Below are positions 45,679 to 53,707 of a DNA stretch of 64,000 bases, piece by piece (the stretch's first letter is position 1; each line of letters starts with the position of its first letter). The stretch comes from Chloroflexi bacterium HGW-Chloroflexi-10. GTDB taxonomy: Bacteria; Chloroflexota; Anaerolineae; Anaerolineales; Anaerolineaceae. The notes below the pieces were generated by a model. That model did not search any database, was not told the origin of the DNA, and saw nothing but the letters and a program-made list of their open reading frames with translations. A program made the translations under genes and the position numbers. Where the stretch lies: the NCBI GenBank assembly GCA_002840755.1, contig PHBZ01000025.1, forward strand, positions 16,107-80,106. Reading direction: 5' to 3'.

Positions 45679-46875
45679 TCAAAACCTCAAAAGATCTCTG
45701 GTAATGGGTGAAGACCATAATGCTGCTCCGGTCGTATCGACAACGAGATCACAAATTAGCATTTGTGGGATATAAACTTCTTGCGCCATAATAAACTGCT
45801 CTCGAAAATACCGGTTGCGAAAATAATTCAGATCATACTTTTTTCTAAAATCAATATCTCTCCTCCATTTTCGTTTCATACGGATATCATCGTCGGTCAT
45901 ATAAACAACTTTAATCCCTACGAGATTGCTTAATTCAGGATATAAGAAAGGAAAGTTTCCTTCAATAAAGATAATATCTGCCGGTTCAATTTCAAGCATT
46001 GTAGCACCCGGTCTTAACTTTCCATCTATGTCGTGGGTAGATGTGGCAGCGACAAAGTCATATTGTGGGATCTGAATGGTTTCTCCCCGGCAGATCTGTT
46101 CTAAGCTTTGTAATAATAAATCAAAGTGGAGCGCTTCTTTGCCTAATGAATCTATCCCTTTTTGTTCCCGGTATTCCCGATCTGTTAAAAAATTATCCAT
46201 CTCGATCGTACAAATCTTCTTACCAATGTTTACAAATGCATCCCGCAGCTGCATAACAATCTCTGTTTTCCCCGCTGCTGTTGGGCCTGCAATCCCAAGA
46301 ATGATCGGAGTCCCTTTAAGGGCAACCAAATCAATTACACATTTAATAAAGAACTGGTCCAATTCCTGGTTGGCCTGCATAAAATCTTTGTAACCAATTT
46401 CTTGAAGTGTTTCAAATTTTTTTTGATTGCGTGTAAAGCGGCGGAATGGTTTTTCTCCAAGGTAATCATGAACTTCCTGGGTAAAATAAACTGTTCTATG
46501 CAAAAAATAAAAACCACGAATATCAAAATAAAAATTTTCTCTTAACCATTCGCCAGTATATTCTCCGGTTACCAGACCAACGAAAAGCATTTGAGTCAAA
46601 CGAATAATTTGCGGATCTAATTGAATTCTCCCATCCAGAACCGGTTTCAACTGGATGGATTTATAGGTGACCTGATTTGTTAGCTGACTTTCAATATCAG
46701 AGGCTGATGCTAATGTTATGGAATTCCAACCACCGGCAGGGAGAACATTCTCAAGGGCATATCGAAACTCGTAGATTTCCAAATCCCGCAAACCGAAATT
46801 TAAAAGCTTCAGTTTTTCGAATAATATTTCCGAGAATTCATCCGGTTTATCCAATATCTGTGTTTTTTCAGTCAA
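45679..46875 (-). CDS. Uridine-kinase/phosphoribulokinase-like P-loop protein
   Basis: 398 residues from a TTG at 46875, chosen because GGAGG lies eight bases before it. The first ~190 residues match nothing I recognise. From about residue 195 a P-loop GIAGPTAAGKTEIV starts a uridine-kinase/PRK-like domain with ICTIEMDNFLTDREY, then IPQYDF and a Walker-B-like DIIFIEGNFPF. A KRKWRRDIDFRKKY segment provides basic lid residues. It phosphorylates an unknown small molecule, perhaps a polyol or nucleoside. Paralogue of 48151-49338; each follows a phosphoglycerate-mutase-superfamily gene. Confidence 0.75.
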   Translation of the reverse strand: MTEKTQILDKPDEFSEILFEKLKLLNFGLRDLEIYEFRYALENVLPAGGWNSITLASASDIESQLTNQVTYKSIQLKPVLDGRIQLDPQIIRLTQMLFVGLVTGEYTGEWLRENFYFDIRGFYFLHRTVYFTQEVHDYLGEKPFRRFTRNQKKFETLQEIGYKDFMQANQELDQFFIKCVIDLVALKGTPIILGIAGPTAAGKTEIVMQLRDAFVNIGKKICTIEMDNFLTDREYREQKGIDSLGKEALHFDLLLQSLEQICRGETIQIPQYDFVAATSTHDIDGKLRPGATMLEIEPADIIFIEGNFPFLYPELSNLVGIKVVYMTDDDIRMKRKWRRDIDFRKKYDLNYFRNRYFREQFIMAQEVYIPQMLICDLVVDTTGAALWSSPITRDLLRF

Positions 46876-46895
46876 GTTACTTTCCTCCAAAATTA

Positions 46896-48101
46896 TCAGG
46901 CGCCATACTTTGCAATCCGCCCTGCGTTTGCCAATGCAATCGGCATCACGTGCCTGGCTGGGATCAAACCCAAACTTCCACGCGAACAGGCATGTTCGCC
47001 AAATTCCGGTATATCATCGGATCGAACATATTTCGAATACAAGAGAACCGGTACCGGGTGCCAGCTATGGGATTTCATTACCGCCGGGGAAGAATGGTCT
47101 CCCCCGATGATGACCACATCCGGATTGAGGGCCATCAGGCGAGGAATACACGCATCCATTTCTTCAATCGCCTTGACCTTTCCTTCAAAATCACCCTTTT
47201 CTCCGCAGGTATCTGTCTTTTTAAAATGCAGGTAAAAGAAATCGTAATCCATCCAGTTTTTCTCAAGGGTATCAAATTCATCGGCAAGCGTCTGACCATC
47301 TACATGTAAAACATCCATCCCCGCTAACCTGGCAACACCCCGGTACATGCCATTAACTGCAATCGCCGCTGCATGCAACCCGAACATTTCTGCATAAGAA
47401 GGCACCTGCGGAAACTTCGCAAACCCGCGCAGCATAATCATATTCGCGGGGTGCCGATCCTTTAATATTTTTCGGGCTTCTGTAATAAACAGGTTGACCT
47501 TTTTGGCTGCCAATTCGGAATTTGAATTCTGCGCTACTACAGGCAAAGGTGGTACACCTGTTTTTAATGGGTCTGTTTCACTCAGATCTTCGCCTAACCC
47601 GGATGCACGCATTACAAAAGCGAATCGATGTTCTTTTACAGGTTCAATAAAGAACTCTACCCCATCAACCTTAATTGTTCTCAGCATTTCGACCAGTTTT
47701 ATACTGGATTCAGTCGGAAGACGACCCGCTCTTCGATCCAATAGAATCCCCTCATCATCAACCGTACAAAAATTTCCACGTGCGGCCAAATCATCAGGAC
47801 CCAATTCAAAATCTACACCCAAAACTTCCAGAACCCCACGTCCTATCTCATAATCAAAAGGGTTATAGCCAAAAATAGAAAGATGTCCCGGTCCACTGCC
47901 CGTCGTTATTCCGGGGCCGATAGGAATGGTTAACCCAAGTGCAGACTGCGACGCCAATGAGTTGAGGTTTGGTTTTTCTGCCGTTTCCAATTCAGTTTTT
48001 CCACCAGCTTGTCTGGGTAAACCACCTAAGCCATCCATAATAATCATCACTATTTTAGTTTGCGCCGGAATGATTAACCTCTTAAGAAATTTTGGATCCA
48101 T
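46896..48101 (-). CDS. apgM: ApgM-type 2,3-bisphosphoglycerate-independent phosphoglycerate mutase family protein
   Basis: 401 residues, alkaline-phosphatase superfamily, archaeal-type PGM (COG3635-like). Motifs: MIIMDGLGGLP with the metal-binding Asp, GITTGSGPGHLSIFGY with the phosphate-accepting Ser, RGNFCTVDD, FGLHAAAIAVNGMYRGVAR and VIIGGDHSSP. Archaeal enzymes have GSDxAH where this has GSGPGH. It normally interconverts 3- and 2-phosphoglycerate, but no glycolytic genes are nearby, and a second unrelated-subfamily mutase sits two genes upstream, so a different phosphate-transfer substrate is possible. GAGG precedes the ATG. Confidence 0.82.
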   Translation of the reverse strand: MDPKFLKRLIIPAQTKIVMIIMDGLGGLPRQAGGKTELETAEKPNLNSLASQSALGLTIPIGPGITTGSGPGHLSIFGYNPFDYEIGRGVLEVLGVDFELGPDDLAARGNFCTVDDEGILLDRRAGRLPTESSIKLVEMLRTIKVDGVEFFIEPVKEHRFAFVMRASGLGEDLSETDPLKTGVPPLPVVAQNSNSELAAKKVNLFITEARKILKDRHPANMIMLRGFAKFPQVPSYAEMFGLHAAAIAVNGMYRGVARLAGMDVLHVDGQTLADEFDTLEKNWMDYDFFYLHFKKTDTCGEKGDFEGKVKAIEEMDACIPRLMALNPDVVIIGGDHSSPAVMKSHSWHPVPVLLYSKYVRSDDIPEFGEHACSRGSLGLIPARHVMPIALANAGRIAKYGA

Positions 48102-48150
48102 ATAACCTCACAAGCCGTAATTTAACTTCTTGATTGTTTGAATATTTCCA

Positions 48151-49338
48151 TTACAAATTCAATGAATTTTTTAAGTTATCTGTTAGCCACAAATTTGCCG
48201 CACTGGTATCAACAACTATGTCGCAAATTTTCATTAAAGGCAGATAGATTTCCTGTGCGCGAATAAATTGTGTTTTAAAATAACGATTTTGAAAATATAT
48301 TGGATCATATTTTTTACGATAATCGATATCTCTTTTCCATTTTCTTTTTAGACGAATATCGTCATCAGACATATAAACAATTTTAATTCCAAGAAATTGC
48401 GATATATCCGCTAAATGAAAAGGGAAATTTCCTTCCAGAAAAACAATATCTGCTGGTTCAATTTCAATAGAGGTATACCCAGGTTTTATTTCACCTTGCA
48501 AATCATGGCTGGAAATTGATGTGTAAAAATCATATTGGGGAATACAGGTTTTTCTCCCCTGCAAAATATCATGCATGCATTTTTTAAACAACTCAAAGTG
48601 AATTGTCTCTATGCCAGTAACTTGATGGGTATCACGATAGTCTTTGTCCTTCCAAAAATGATCCATTTCAATGGAAGTGACAAAATGACCTTTACCTTCC
48701 AATTCTACCCGTAATCGAGAAACTATCTCTGTCTTCCCTGCTGCAGTTGGGCCTGCAATCGTTAATAGAATTGGAGTTCCGTCCTTTTTAATTACTTCTT
48801 CTATTATCTTTATAAAAGCAAGATCCACTTCTGCATTTGCATTCTTATAGTCTTTATATCCAATGTCCAAAAAACGTTTAAACCGGGTTTGTTTTTTTTC
48901 AAAACTCAGGTAAGGTACTCCACCAAAATGATCAATAACTTCCTTGGAATAATAATTCGTTCGTGGTAAAAAAAAGAAGCCACGGATGTCAAAATAAAAA
49001 TAAGTATTTACCCAATCTGTGGAATAGAAATCTGTTACGAGACCTTTAAATAACATTCGGGTTAATTGAGTGATTTGTTCATCCGGAACGATTCTATTAT
49101 TTACGATGGGTTTGATTTTAACGTTCGTATAGAATTCCATTTGACAGATATCCAATTCAATTTTTTGAATGGGATAAAGATCAATCGCGATCCATCCCTG
49201 GTTGGGTATTAAATTATCCAACCCATATTGAAATTCGTAGAATTCTATGTTTTCAAAAGCTGGATTTACCTGTTTCATTTTTTGAAACAGGTTTTGGGAA
49301 AACAAATGTGGGTTCTCTAATTCTTGAATGATTTTCAT
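48151..49338 (-). CDS. Uridine-kinase/phosphoribulokinase-like P-loop protein (paralogue)
   Basis: 395 residues, same two-part layout as 45679-46875: an unrecognised N-terminal ~190 residues (shared FYEFQYGLDNLIP and FYFDIRGFFFLPRT motifs) and a kinase domain with TIAGPTAAGKTEIV, SIEMDHFWKDKDYR, IPQYDFY and DIVFLEGNFPF. Its ATG overlaps the stop of the permuted mutase gene, so the two are translationally coupled. Substrate unknown. The shared N-terminal domain may hold a binding site particular to this kinase subfamily. Confidence 0.75.
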   Translation of the reverse strand: MKIIQELENPHLFSQNLFQKMKQVNPAFENIEFYEFQYGLDNLIPNQGWIAIDLYPIQKIELDICQMEFYTNVKIKPIVNNRIVPDEQITQLTRMLFKGLVTDFYSTDWVNTYFYFDIRGFFFLPRTNYYSKEVIDHFGGVPYLSFEKKQTRFKRFLDIGYKDYKNANAEVDLAFIKIIEEVIKKDGTPILLTIAGPTAAGKTEIVSRLRVELEGKGHFVTSIEMDHFWKDKDYRDTHQVTGIETIHFELFKKCMHDILQGRKTCIPQYDFYTSISSHDLQGEIKPGYTSIEIEPADIVFLEGNFPFHLADISQFLGIKIVYMSDDDIRLKRKWKRDIDYRKKYDPIYFQNRYFKTQFIRAQEIYLPLMKICDIVVDTSAANLWLTDNLKNSLNL

Positions 49339-50930
49339 AGAATTTCTTCACCAAAAAATGTCCTGCCAGAGCCCAAGACCAAAGAATCAAATGTTCGTTT
49401 TATTTTGGCATAGTTTCCATCCCGATCGAGTGCAATCCCCCTGCCAACACCCGAAACAATTTGGCCTACCCCAATTTCACTGATAGATTTTTCTAGCTTT
49501 TCCAATAAAGCTGGAGCACTACCTGGTTCTGTGCTGCGACCATCAAAAATGACGTGGATAAATACATCTTCAATCCCATTATCTCTAGCAATTTTCAACA
49601 TTGCTAATGGGTAATCAATTGAACCATGCGAGCTTTTATCCGTCAGGAGTGCAATCAGGTGCAATTTCGACTTTTGCTGCTTTACATGCTCCATTGCCTT
49701 TAAGAAAATCTCATTAGTATAAAAAGATCCATCTTTCATCGCCTGGTCAAGGCGCACATCATCTTGTGGTACAACCCGTCCTGCCCCGATATTCATGTGT
49801 CCTGCTTCGGAATTGCCGGTTTTTCCAGCTTGTAATCCAACAGCTTCACCGGAAGCCTGTAAAAACACAGGTGGGTGGTTCTTAATCAATTGATCCCAAT
49901 AAGGCGTGTTTGCTATAAAAATTGGGTTTGTGTCATCTTCATTACCGATCCCCCACCCATCAAGAATGATTAACAATACACGTCGAGGCTCGCAAAAAAC
50001 TGGAGAACCCAACAGACTTGCACCACTTACTGCAGGTGGTGCTGAAATACTCATAAGCTGAAGGATGGTCGGGGCAATATCAGCTAATTTTCCATTTTTT
50101 AATTGATAGGGTGACTCTGGTCGAGGGTCAATTAAAATAAATGGGACAAGATTGGTAGTATGCGCCACATGAGGTTTTCCATCTGTGGTAATTAATTCCT
50201 CTAAATTACCATGATCTGCTGTAACAAGAACAACGTAATCTTTTTCCAAAGCGGATTCAACAACTTGATTGAGTGCGTTATCTACAAACTCAGCGCATTT
50301 AATTTTCGCTTCTCGATTCGAAGTATGACCAATGACATCTCCGTTGGCAAAATTAGTGACAATGAAATCAAATTTTTGTTCAATACCTTCTAAGACTCGT
50401 TGTGAAACTTGTTCAAGACTTAATTGCGGAATCTGATCAAATGGAATTCCTTTTGGGGAAGGAATCCGTATATCAACTTCTCCAGGAAATGGCTGGTTGT
50501 TCCCCCCATTAAAAAAGAATGTAACGTGGGCATATTTTTCAGACTCAGCACAGTGAAATTGACTTAAATTAGCTTTGCTTATGATCTCTCCCAGAGTATC
50601 CTGAGTTTTAAAAGGGGCAAACGCTACCGGTAGATCTTTAAATTTTTCATGATAGAGTGTCAGGATCACAAAATAAAGGTTATTAAGCTCTGGGCGGGTA
50701 AAATAGGGAAACTGAGTTTCGGTGAAAGCTTCAGTAAGTTCAATCTCTCTTTCACCCCGGCGACAACAGAAAACCACCGAGTCACCACTTTCAATATTAC
50801 CCAAAGGGATTCCTTGAGAATCAACTCTTACTAACGGTTCGAGAGAATAATCAACTTGTCCTTCCAGATAGACCTTGCGAACTTCTGTAGCGAGAGAATA
50901 ACCGCCATGAGATTGAATTTCCGTTTTCAT
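49335..50930 (-). CDS. Circularly permuted cofactor-independent phosphoglycerate mutase-like protein
   Basis: 531 residues, close to the ~510 of normal iPGM, but with the two ends exchanged. Residues 1-~305 match the normal C-terminal part: EPLVRVDSQG onward, ESEKYAHVTFFFNGG, NFANGDVIGH (D198, H202), TADHGN (D239, H240), AHTTN (H257) and LADIAPTILQL. Residues ~316-531 match the normal N-terminal part: LLIILDGWGIGN (D324), TGNSEAGHMNIGAG (catalytic Ser374), FDGR and GRGIALDRDGNY, ending at LGSGRTF where normal iPGM continues. All main metal ligands and the Ser are present. The ATG overlaps the stop of the HAD gene upstream. Substrate may or may not be phosphoglycerate. Confidence 0.85.
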   Translation of the reverse strand: MKTEIQSHGGYSLATEVRKVYLEGQVDYSLEPLVRVDSQGIPLGNIESGDSVVFCCRRGEREIELTEAFTETQFPYFTRPELNNLYFVILTLYHEKFKDLPVAFAPFKTQDTLGEIISKANLSQFHCAESEKYAHVTFFFNGGNNQPFPGEVDIRIPSPKGIPFDQIPQLSLEQVSQRVLEGIEQKFDFIVTNFANGDVIGHTSNREAKIKCAEFVDNALNQVVESALEKDYVVLVTADHGNLEELITTDGKPHVAHTTNLVPFILIDPRPESPYQLKNGKLADIAPTILQLMSISAPPAVSGASLLGSPVFCEPRRVLLIILDGWGIGNEDDTNPIFIANTPYWDQLIKNHPPVFLQASGEAVGLQAGKTGNSEAGHMNIGAGRVVPQDDVRLDQAMKDGSFYTNEIFLKAMEHVKQQKSKLHLIALLTDKSSHGSIDYPLAMLKIARDNGIEDVFIHVIFDGRSTEPGSAPALLEKLEKSISEIGVGQIVSGVGRGIALDRDGNYAKIKRTFDSLVLGSGRTFFGEEIL

Positions 50931-51697
50931 ACATTTAATCCCATTGGCTGCGAAACCACCGATTGAGAACGAGCAGGAAAAATATCGAGTAATTCTCTAA
51001 ATTGATGAATAATCAGATCCGGTTGATCTTCTGAAGCAATCTCTTCCGGTTTACTTTCCTGCGGATCCAGCAACATGATCACCACCATACCAAATCCGGC
51101 TTTACGCGTCCCAGTTATGTCCCGTTTCAAATTATCGCCTACATAAACACAATGCTGCGGGTCTACTCCGGCCTGACGGGCTGCTTCCAGATAAATTGCG
51201 GGGTCCGGTTTCCGAATTCCGAGTACGGAAGATAAAATCACTGATTGAAAATATTGGCTGAGACCATCTGCTTCTAACCAATCCGGGATTTCCTGTGAGG
51301 TAATCACATTGCTGATAATCCCAAGGGTATAACCACGCTGATGAAGTTCAATAATAACTTCTTTTCCATTGGGAACCATCACCCTTAAACCCAGGGATTG
51401 TCGATATTGGTATGTTAATTCGACAGAATTCCGGGCTATGTATTCTGTCGGAAATTCAGGAGCCAACCAGCGTGTCCAAATTTCTGCTTCAGGTGCTTCT
51501 GAAAGTTGTTCAAAAGCCCATTTTCGATAAATCTTGTAACGCTCATCCAATTTTTTACAAAATGCTTCAGGATCTTCCTGTGTGCCAACCAATTGAGTAA
51601 TTTTTCGCCGGGCTTCTGATTGATGTTCTTCATTTTTTGTTAATATTCGTAAAGTATTACCCACATCCAAAAATATTGCATCAATTTGAGACACCAT
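50927..51697 (-). CDS. HAD-superfamily hydrolase-like protein
   Basis: 256 residues. Motif I LDVGNTLRI (nucleophile Asp kept, Gly at the +2 position), motif II IISNVI, motif III IRKPDP, motif IV CVYVGDNLKRDITG. The family cap domain is helical. Close to the gene at 51747-52475, so they are probably tandem duplicates. Gly at +2 is also found in the active glucose-1-phosphatase YihX, so phosphatase activity cannot be excluded. GAGGTG precedes the ATG; the 3' end overlaps the permuted mutase gene by four bases. Confidence 0.82.
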   Translation of the reverse strand: MVSQIDAIFLDVGNTLRILTKNEEHQSEARRKITQLVGTQEDPEAFCKKLDERYKIYRKWAFEQLSEAPEAEIWTRWLAPEFPTEYIARNSVELTYQYRQSLGLRVMVPNGKEVIIELHQRGYTLGIISNVITSQEIPDWLEADGLSQYFQSVILSSVLGIRKPDPAIYLEAARQAGVDPQHCVYVGDNLKRDITGTRKAGFGMVVIMLLDPQESKPEEIASEDQPDLIIHQFRELLDIFPARSQSVVSQPMGLNV

Positions 51698-51746
51698 AAG
51701 ATCACCTCTATTTATTATTGTTTAATAAGGGATTGAAAAAAATGAA

Positions 51747-52475
51747 TTATCGTTGTGGAAATATATCGAGCAAATCACTTAATTCTTTAATCAGAAAATC
51801 CGGTTTGTGTTCATCAGTCGGTGGTTCTTTTTTCATCGTATCTGGCTCAATCAGAATGATGCTCAAACCAAATCCTGCGAGTTGAGTACCTTCCACGTCC
51901 CTTACCGGGTTATCGCCGATATATGCACAACATTCAGGGGCAACATTGATATTTTTTGCCGCATCCCAGTAAATTTGTGGGTTTGGTTTACGAATTCCGA
52001 CCTTGGATGAAAGAACTACGAGTTTAAAATAATCAGCAAGTCCATCTGAAATCAACCAATCCGGAATTTCTGTTTCGGTGATGGTATTTGCAATAATGCC
52101 CAAGATATATCCACGCCTTGAAAGTTCCAATACAACTTTAGTAACATCTGGCCTTGGAACACGGCGTCCATCATGGTCACGCCACAAACGGGTTAATTTT
52201 CCGGCAAGCGGAGCGATTTTTTCGGTTGGATAATGCGGCAATAACCACTTGCTCCACAATTCTTTTTCTGATGCTTCGATCAGCGATTTTTTGGATTGAT
52301 TGCGATACACTTTCCATCTTTTATTCAACTCTTCAAAAAACACTTCGGGTGTTTCTTTTGCTTCAACCAGTTGCATCAAATCTTTCTTTGCCTGCTCTTG
52401 GAATGCATCATCCTCGATTACAATACGCAGAGTATTCCCCACATCCAAAAAAATTGCTTCAATATTGTGATCCAT
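51747..52475 (-). CDS. HAD-superfamily hydrolase-like protein (tandem copy)
   Basis: 242 residues. Motif I LDVGNTLRI, motif II IIANTI, motif III IRKPNP (the usual Asp is Asn), motif IV CAYIGDNPVRDVEG. It is the first gene of the long minus-strand set and starts just inside the divergent intergenic region shared with lacI. AGGAG precedes the ATG. It probably acts on the same type of phosphorylated compound as its neighbour; no substrate can be named. Confidence 0.82.
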   Translation of the reverse strand: MDHNIEAIFLDVGNTLRIVIEDDAFQEQAKKDLMQLVEAKETPEVFFEELNKRWKVYRNQSKKSLIEASEKELWSKWLLPHYPTEKIAPLAGKLTRLWRDHDGRRVPRPDVTKVVLELSRRGYILGIIANTITETEIPDWLISDGLADYFKLVVLSSKVGIRKPNPQIYWDAAKNINVAPECCAYIGDNPVRDVEGTQLAGFGLSIILIEPDTMKKEPPTDEHKPDFLIKELSDLLDIFPQR

Positions 52476-52491
52476 GCCATCTCCTAACAGA

Positions 52492-52579
52492 AAATTTACT
52501 CAAATTTACTTACATTTTGATTTTTTATGAAATATTTCCTTCATTTGTTTATCGTACGACATTTTTAGAAATTTTGCAA
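52492..52579 (-). promoter_or_regulatory. Promoter of the minus-strand HAD/mutase/kinase operon with TGTAAG element
   Basis: On the minus strand TTGCAA (52574-52579) and TACGAT (52551-52556) are 17 bases apart. Downstream lies ATGTAAGTAAATTTGAGTAA (from 52515 down), containing a TGTAAG half-site and AGTAAATTT repeated twice 10 bases apart (52492-52510). This resembles the elements before both RpiR genes, suggesting shared control. Confidence 0.45.
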
Positions 52580-52598
52580 GTATTCTTTCGTAATGATC

Positions 52599-52654
52599 TT
52601 GACATTTCCAAGCTCTTTGTGTAAACTATATAAATGGTTATGCACACGTGTGCA
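52599..52654 (+). promoter_or_regulatory. lacI promoter with palindromic operator
   Basis: TTGACA (52599-52604), 17 bases, TAAACT (52622-52627). Fourteen bases on is TGCACACGTGTGCA (52641-52654), a perfect 14-bp palindrome with the central CG typical of LacI-family operators, placed at about +8 of the transcript. An identical palindrome precedes iolM at 57258-57271. Confidence 0.75.
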
Positions 52655-52667
52655 ATGGAGATACTCG

Positions 52668-53699
52668 TTGGCAACTACGATCAAGGATATTGCAAAAAGA
52701 ACCGGGGTTTCACACTCAACAGTCTCTCGAGCGCTGAGCGGTAATTCCTTAATTTCTGCAGAAACTGCCGGACGAATACGCCTGGCTGCACATGAAATGG
52801 GATATCAGGCAAGTGCAGCTGCACGCTCACTTAAAACCAACCGCACCAATGTGATTGGGGTTATTCTAAATAGTATGGATGATCCATTCTTCAGTGAGAT
52901 TGTTTATGGAATTGAAGAGTGTGCACAAGAAGCCGGATATAGCCTTTTTATTGCTGCATCACAACACGATCCTATTCGAGAGAAAAAAATCGTTCAAGCA
53001 ATGATGGAGCACCGCACAGATGGTGTCATTATTTGTTCTTCATCCTTTAGCGCAGAGCAAGGCCGGCAATTACTTAAACATGAATTTCCGATCGTCGTAA
53101 TCAATCACCAGGCTGCAGAAAATTTTCATTATTCAATTTTCCATGATGATATTGATGGCAGCCGGCAAATTACGCGTCACTTGATCGATCTGGGACATAC
53201 AAGAATAGCCTACCTGGGAAATTCATTATCCGGACGTACAGTCCTTGACCGGGTAAACGGGTTTAAAATGGAATTACAGGCTTTCGGACTTCCAATCCAG
53301 GAAGATTATATTCACCATGAAGCTGGTGGCACTCCTCAAAATGGATATAATAGTGTTGAATACTTTTTGAAATTACACGATATACCAACCGCAATTGTGT
53401 GTTTTAATGATATGATGGCAATTGGCGTTTTGAACGGTTTACAGGCAGCCGGTGTAAAAGTACCTGATGAACTTTCCGTCACCGGTTTTGATAACATTAC
53501 CCTTTCCGCTTACACAACCCCCTCATTAACAACATTTGACCAACCTAAACGCTCGATAGGCGTCGAAGCATCCCAGCTCCTGCTTGATCTGCTCCGGTCC
53601 CATCATAATGGAAATACATTTCAACCGAAAGAAAAAATTCTTAAAGGCAACTTACTTATCCGGCAATCAACCACAAATCCTAATCTGGTCAAAATCTAA
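52668..53699 (+). CDS. LacI family transcriptional regulator
   Basis: 343 residues from a TTG at 52668, which has GGAG seven bases upstream and puts the DNA-binding domain at the N-terminus as usual (TIKDIAKRTGVSHSTVSR). The hinge helix region is SAAARSLKTNRTN and the ligand-binding domain has NVIGVILNSMDDPFF, HRTDGVIICSS, RIAYLGNS and SVTGFDNI. It is the first gene before uxaE, eight bases apart, and very likely controls the inositol/hexuronate genes through the 14-bp palindrome. An effector such as inosose or a keto-uronate would make sense. A larger frame upstream to 52593 is not needed. Confidence 0.9.
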   Translation: MATTIKDIAKRTGVSHSTVSRALSGNSLISAETAGRIRLAAHEMGYQASAAARSLKTNRTNVIGVILNSMDDPFFSEIVYGIEECAQEAGYSLFIAASQHDPIREKKIVQAMMEHRTDGVIICSSSFSAEQGRQLLKHEFPIVVINHQAAENFHYSIFHDDIDGSRQITRHLIDLGHTRIAYLGNSLSGRTVLDRVNGFKMELQAFGLPIQEDYIHHEAGGTPQNGYNSVEYFLKLHDIPTAIVCFNDMMAIGVLNGLQAAGVKVPDELSVTGFDNITLSAYTTPSLTTFDQPKRSIGVEASQLLLDLLRSHHNGNTFQPKEKILKGNLLIRQSTTNPNLVKI

Positions 53700-53707
53700 G
53701 GAAACCC

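Noticed and set aside
46896..48101. Phosphonopyruvate decarboxylase as the function of the ApgM-like protein
   Set aside because: That older label was given to this family before its mutase activity was known; the metal and Ser motifs here are those of the PGM/alkaline-phosphatase superfamily.
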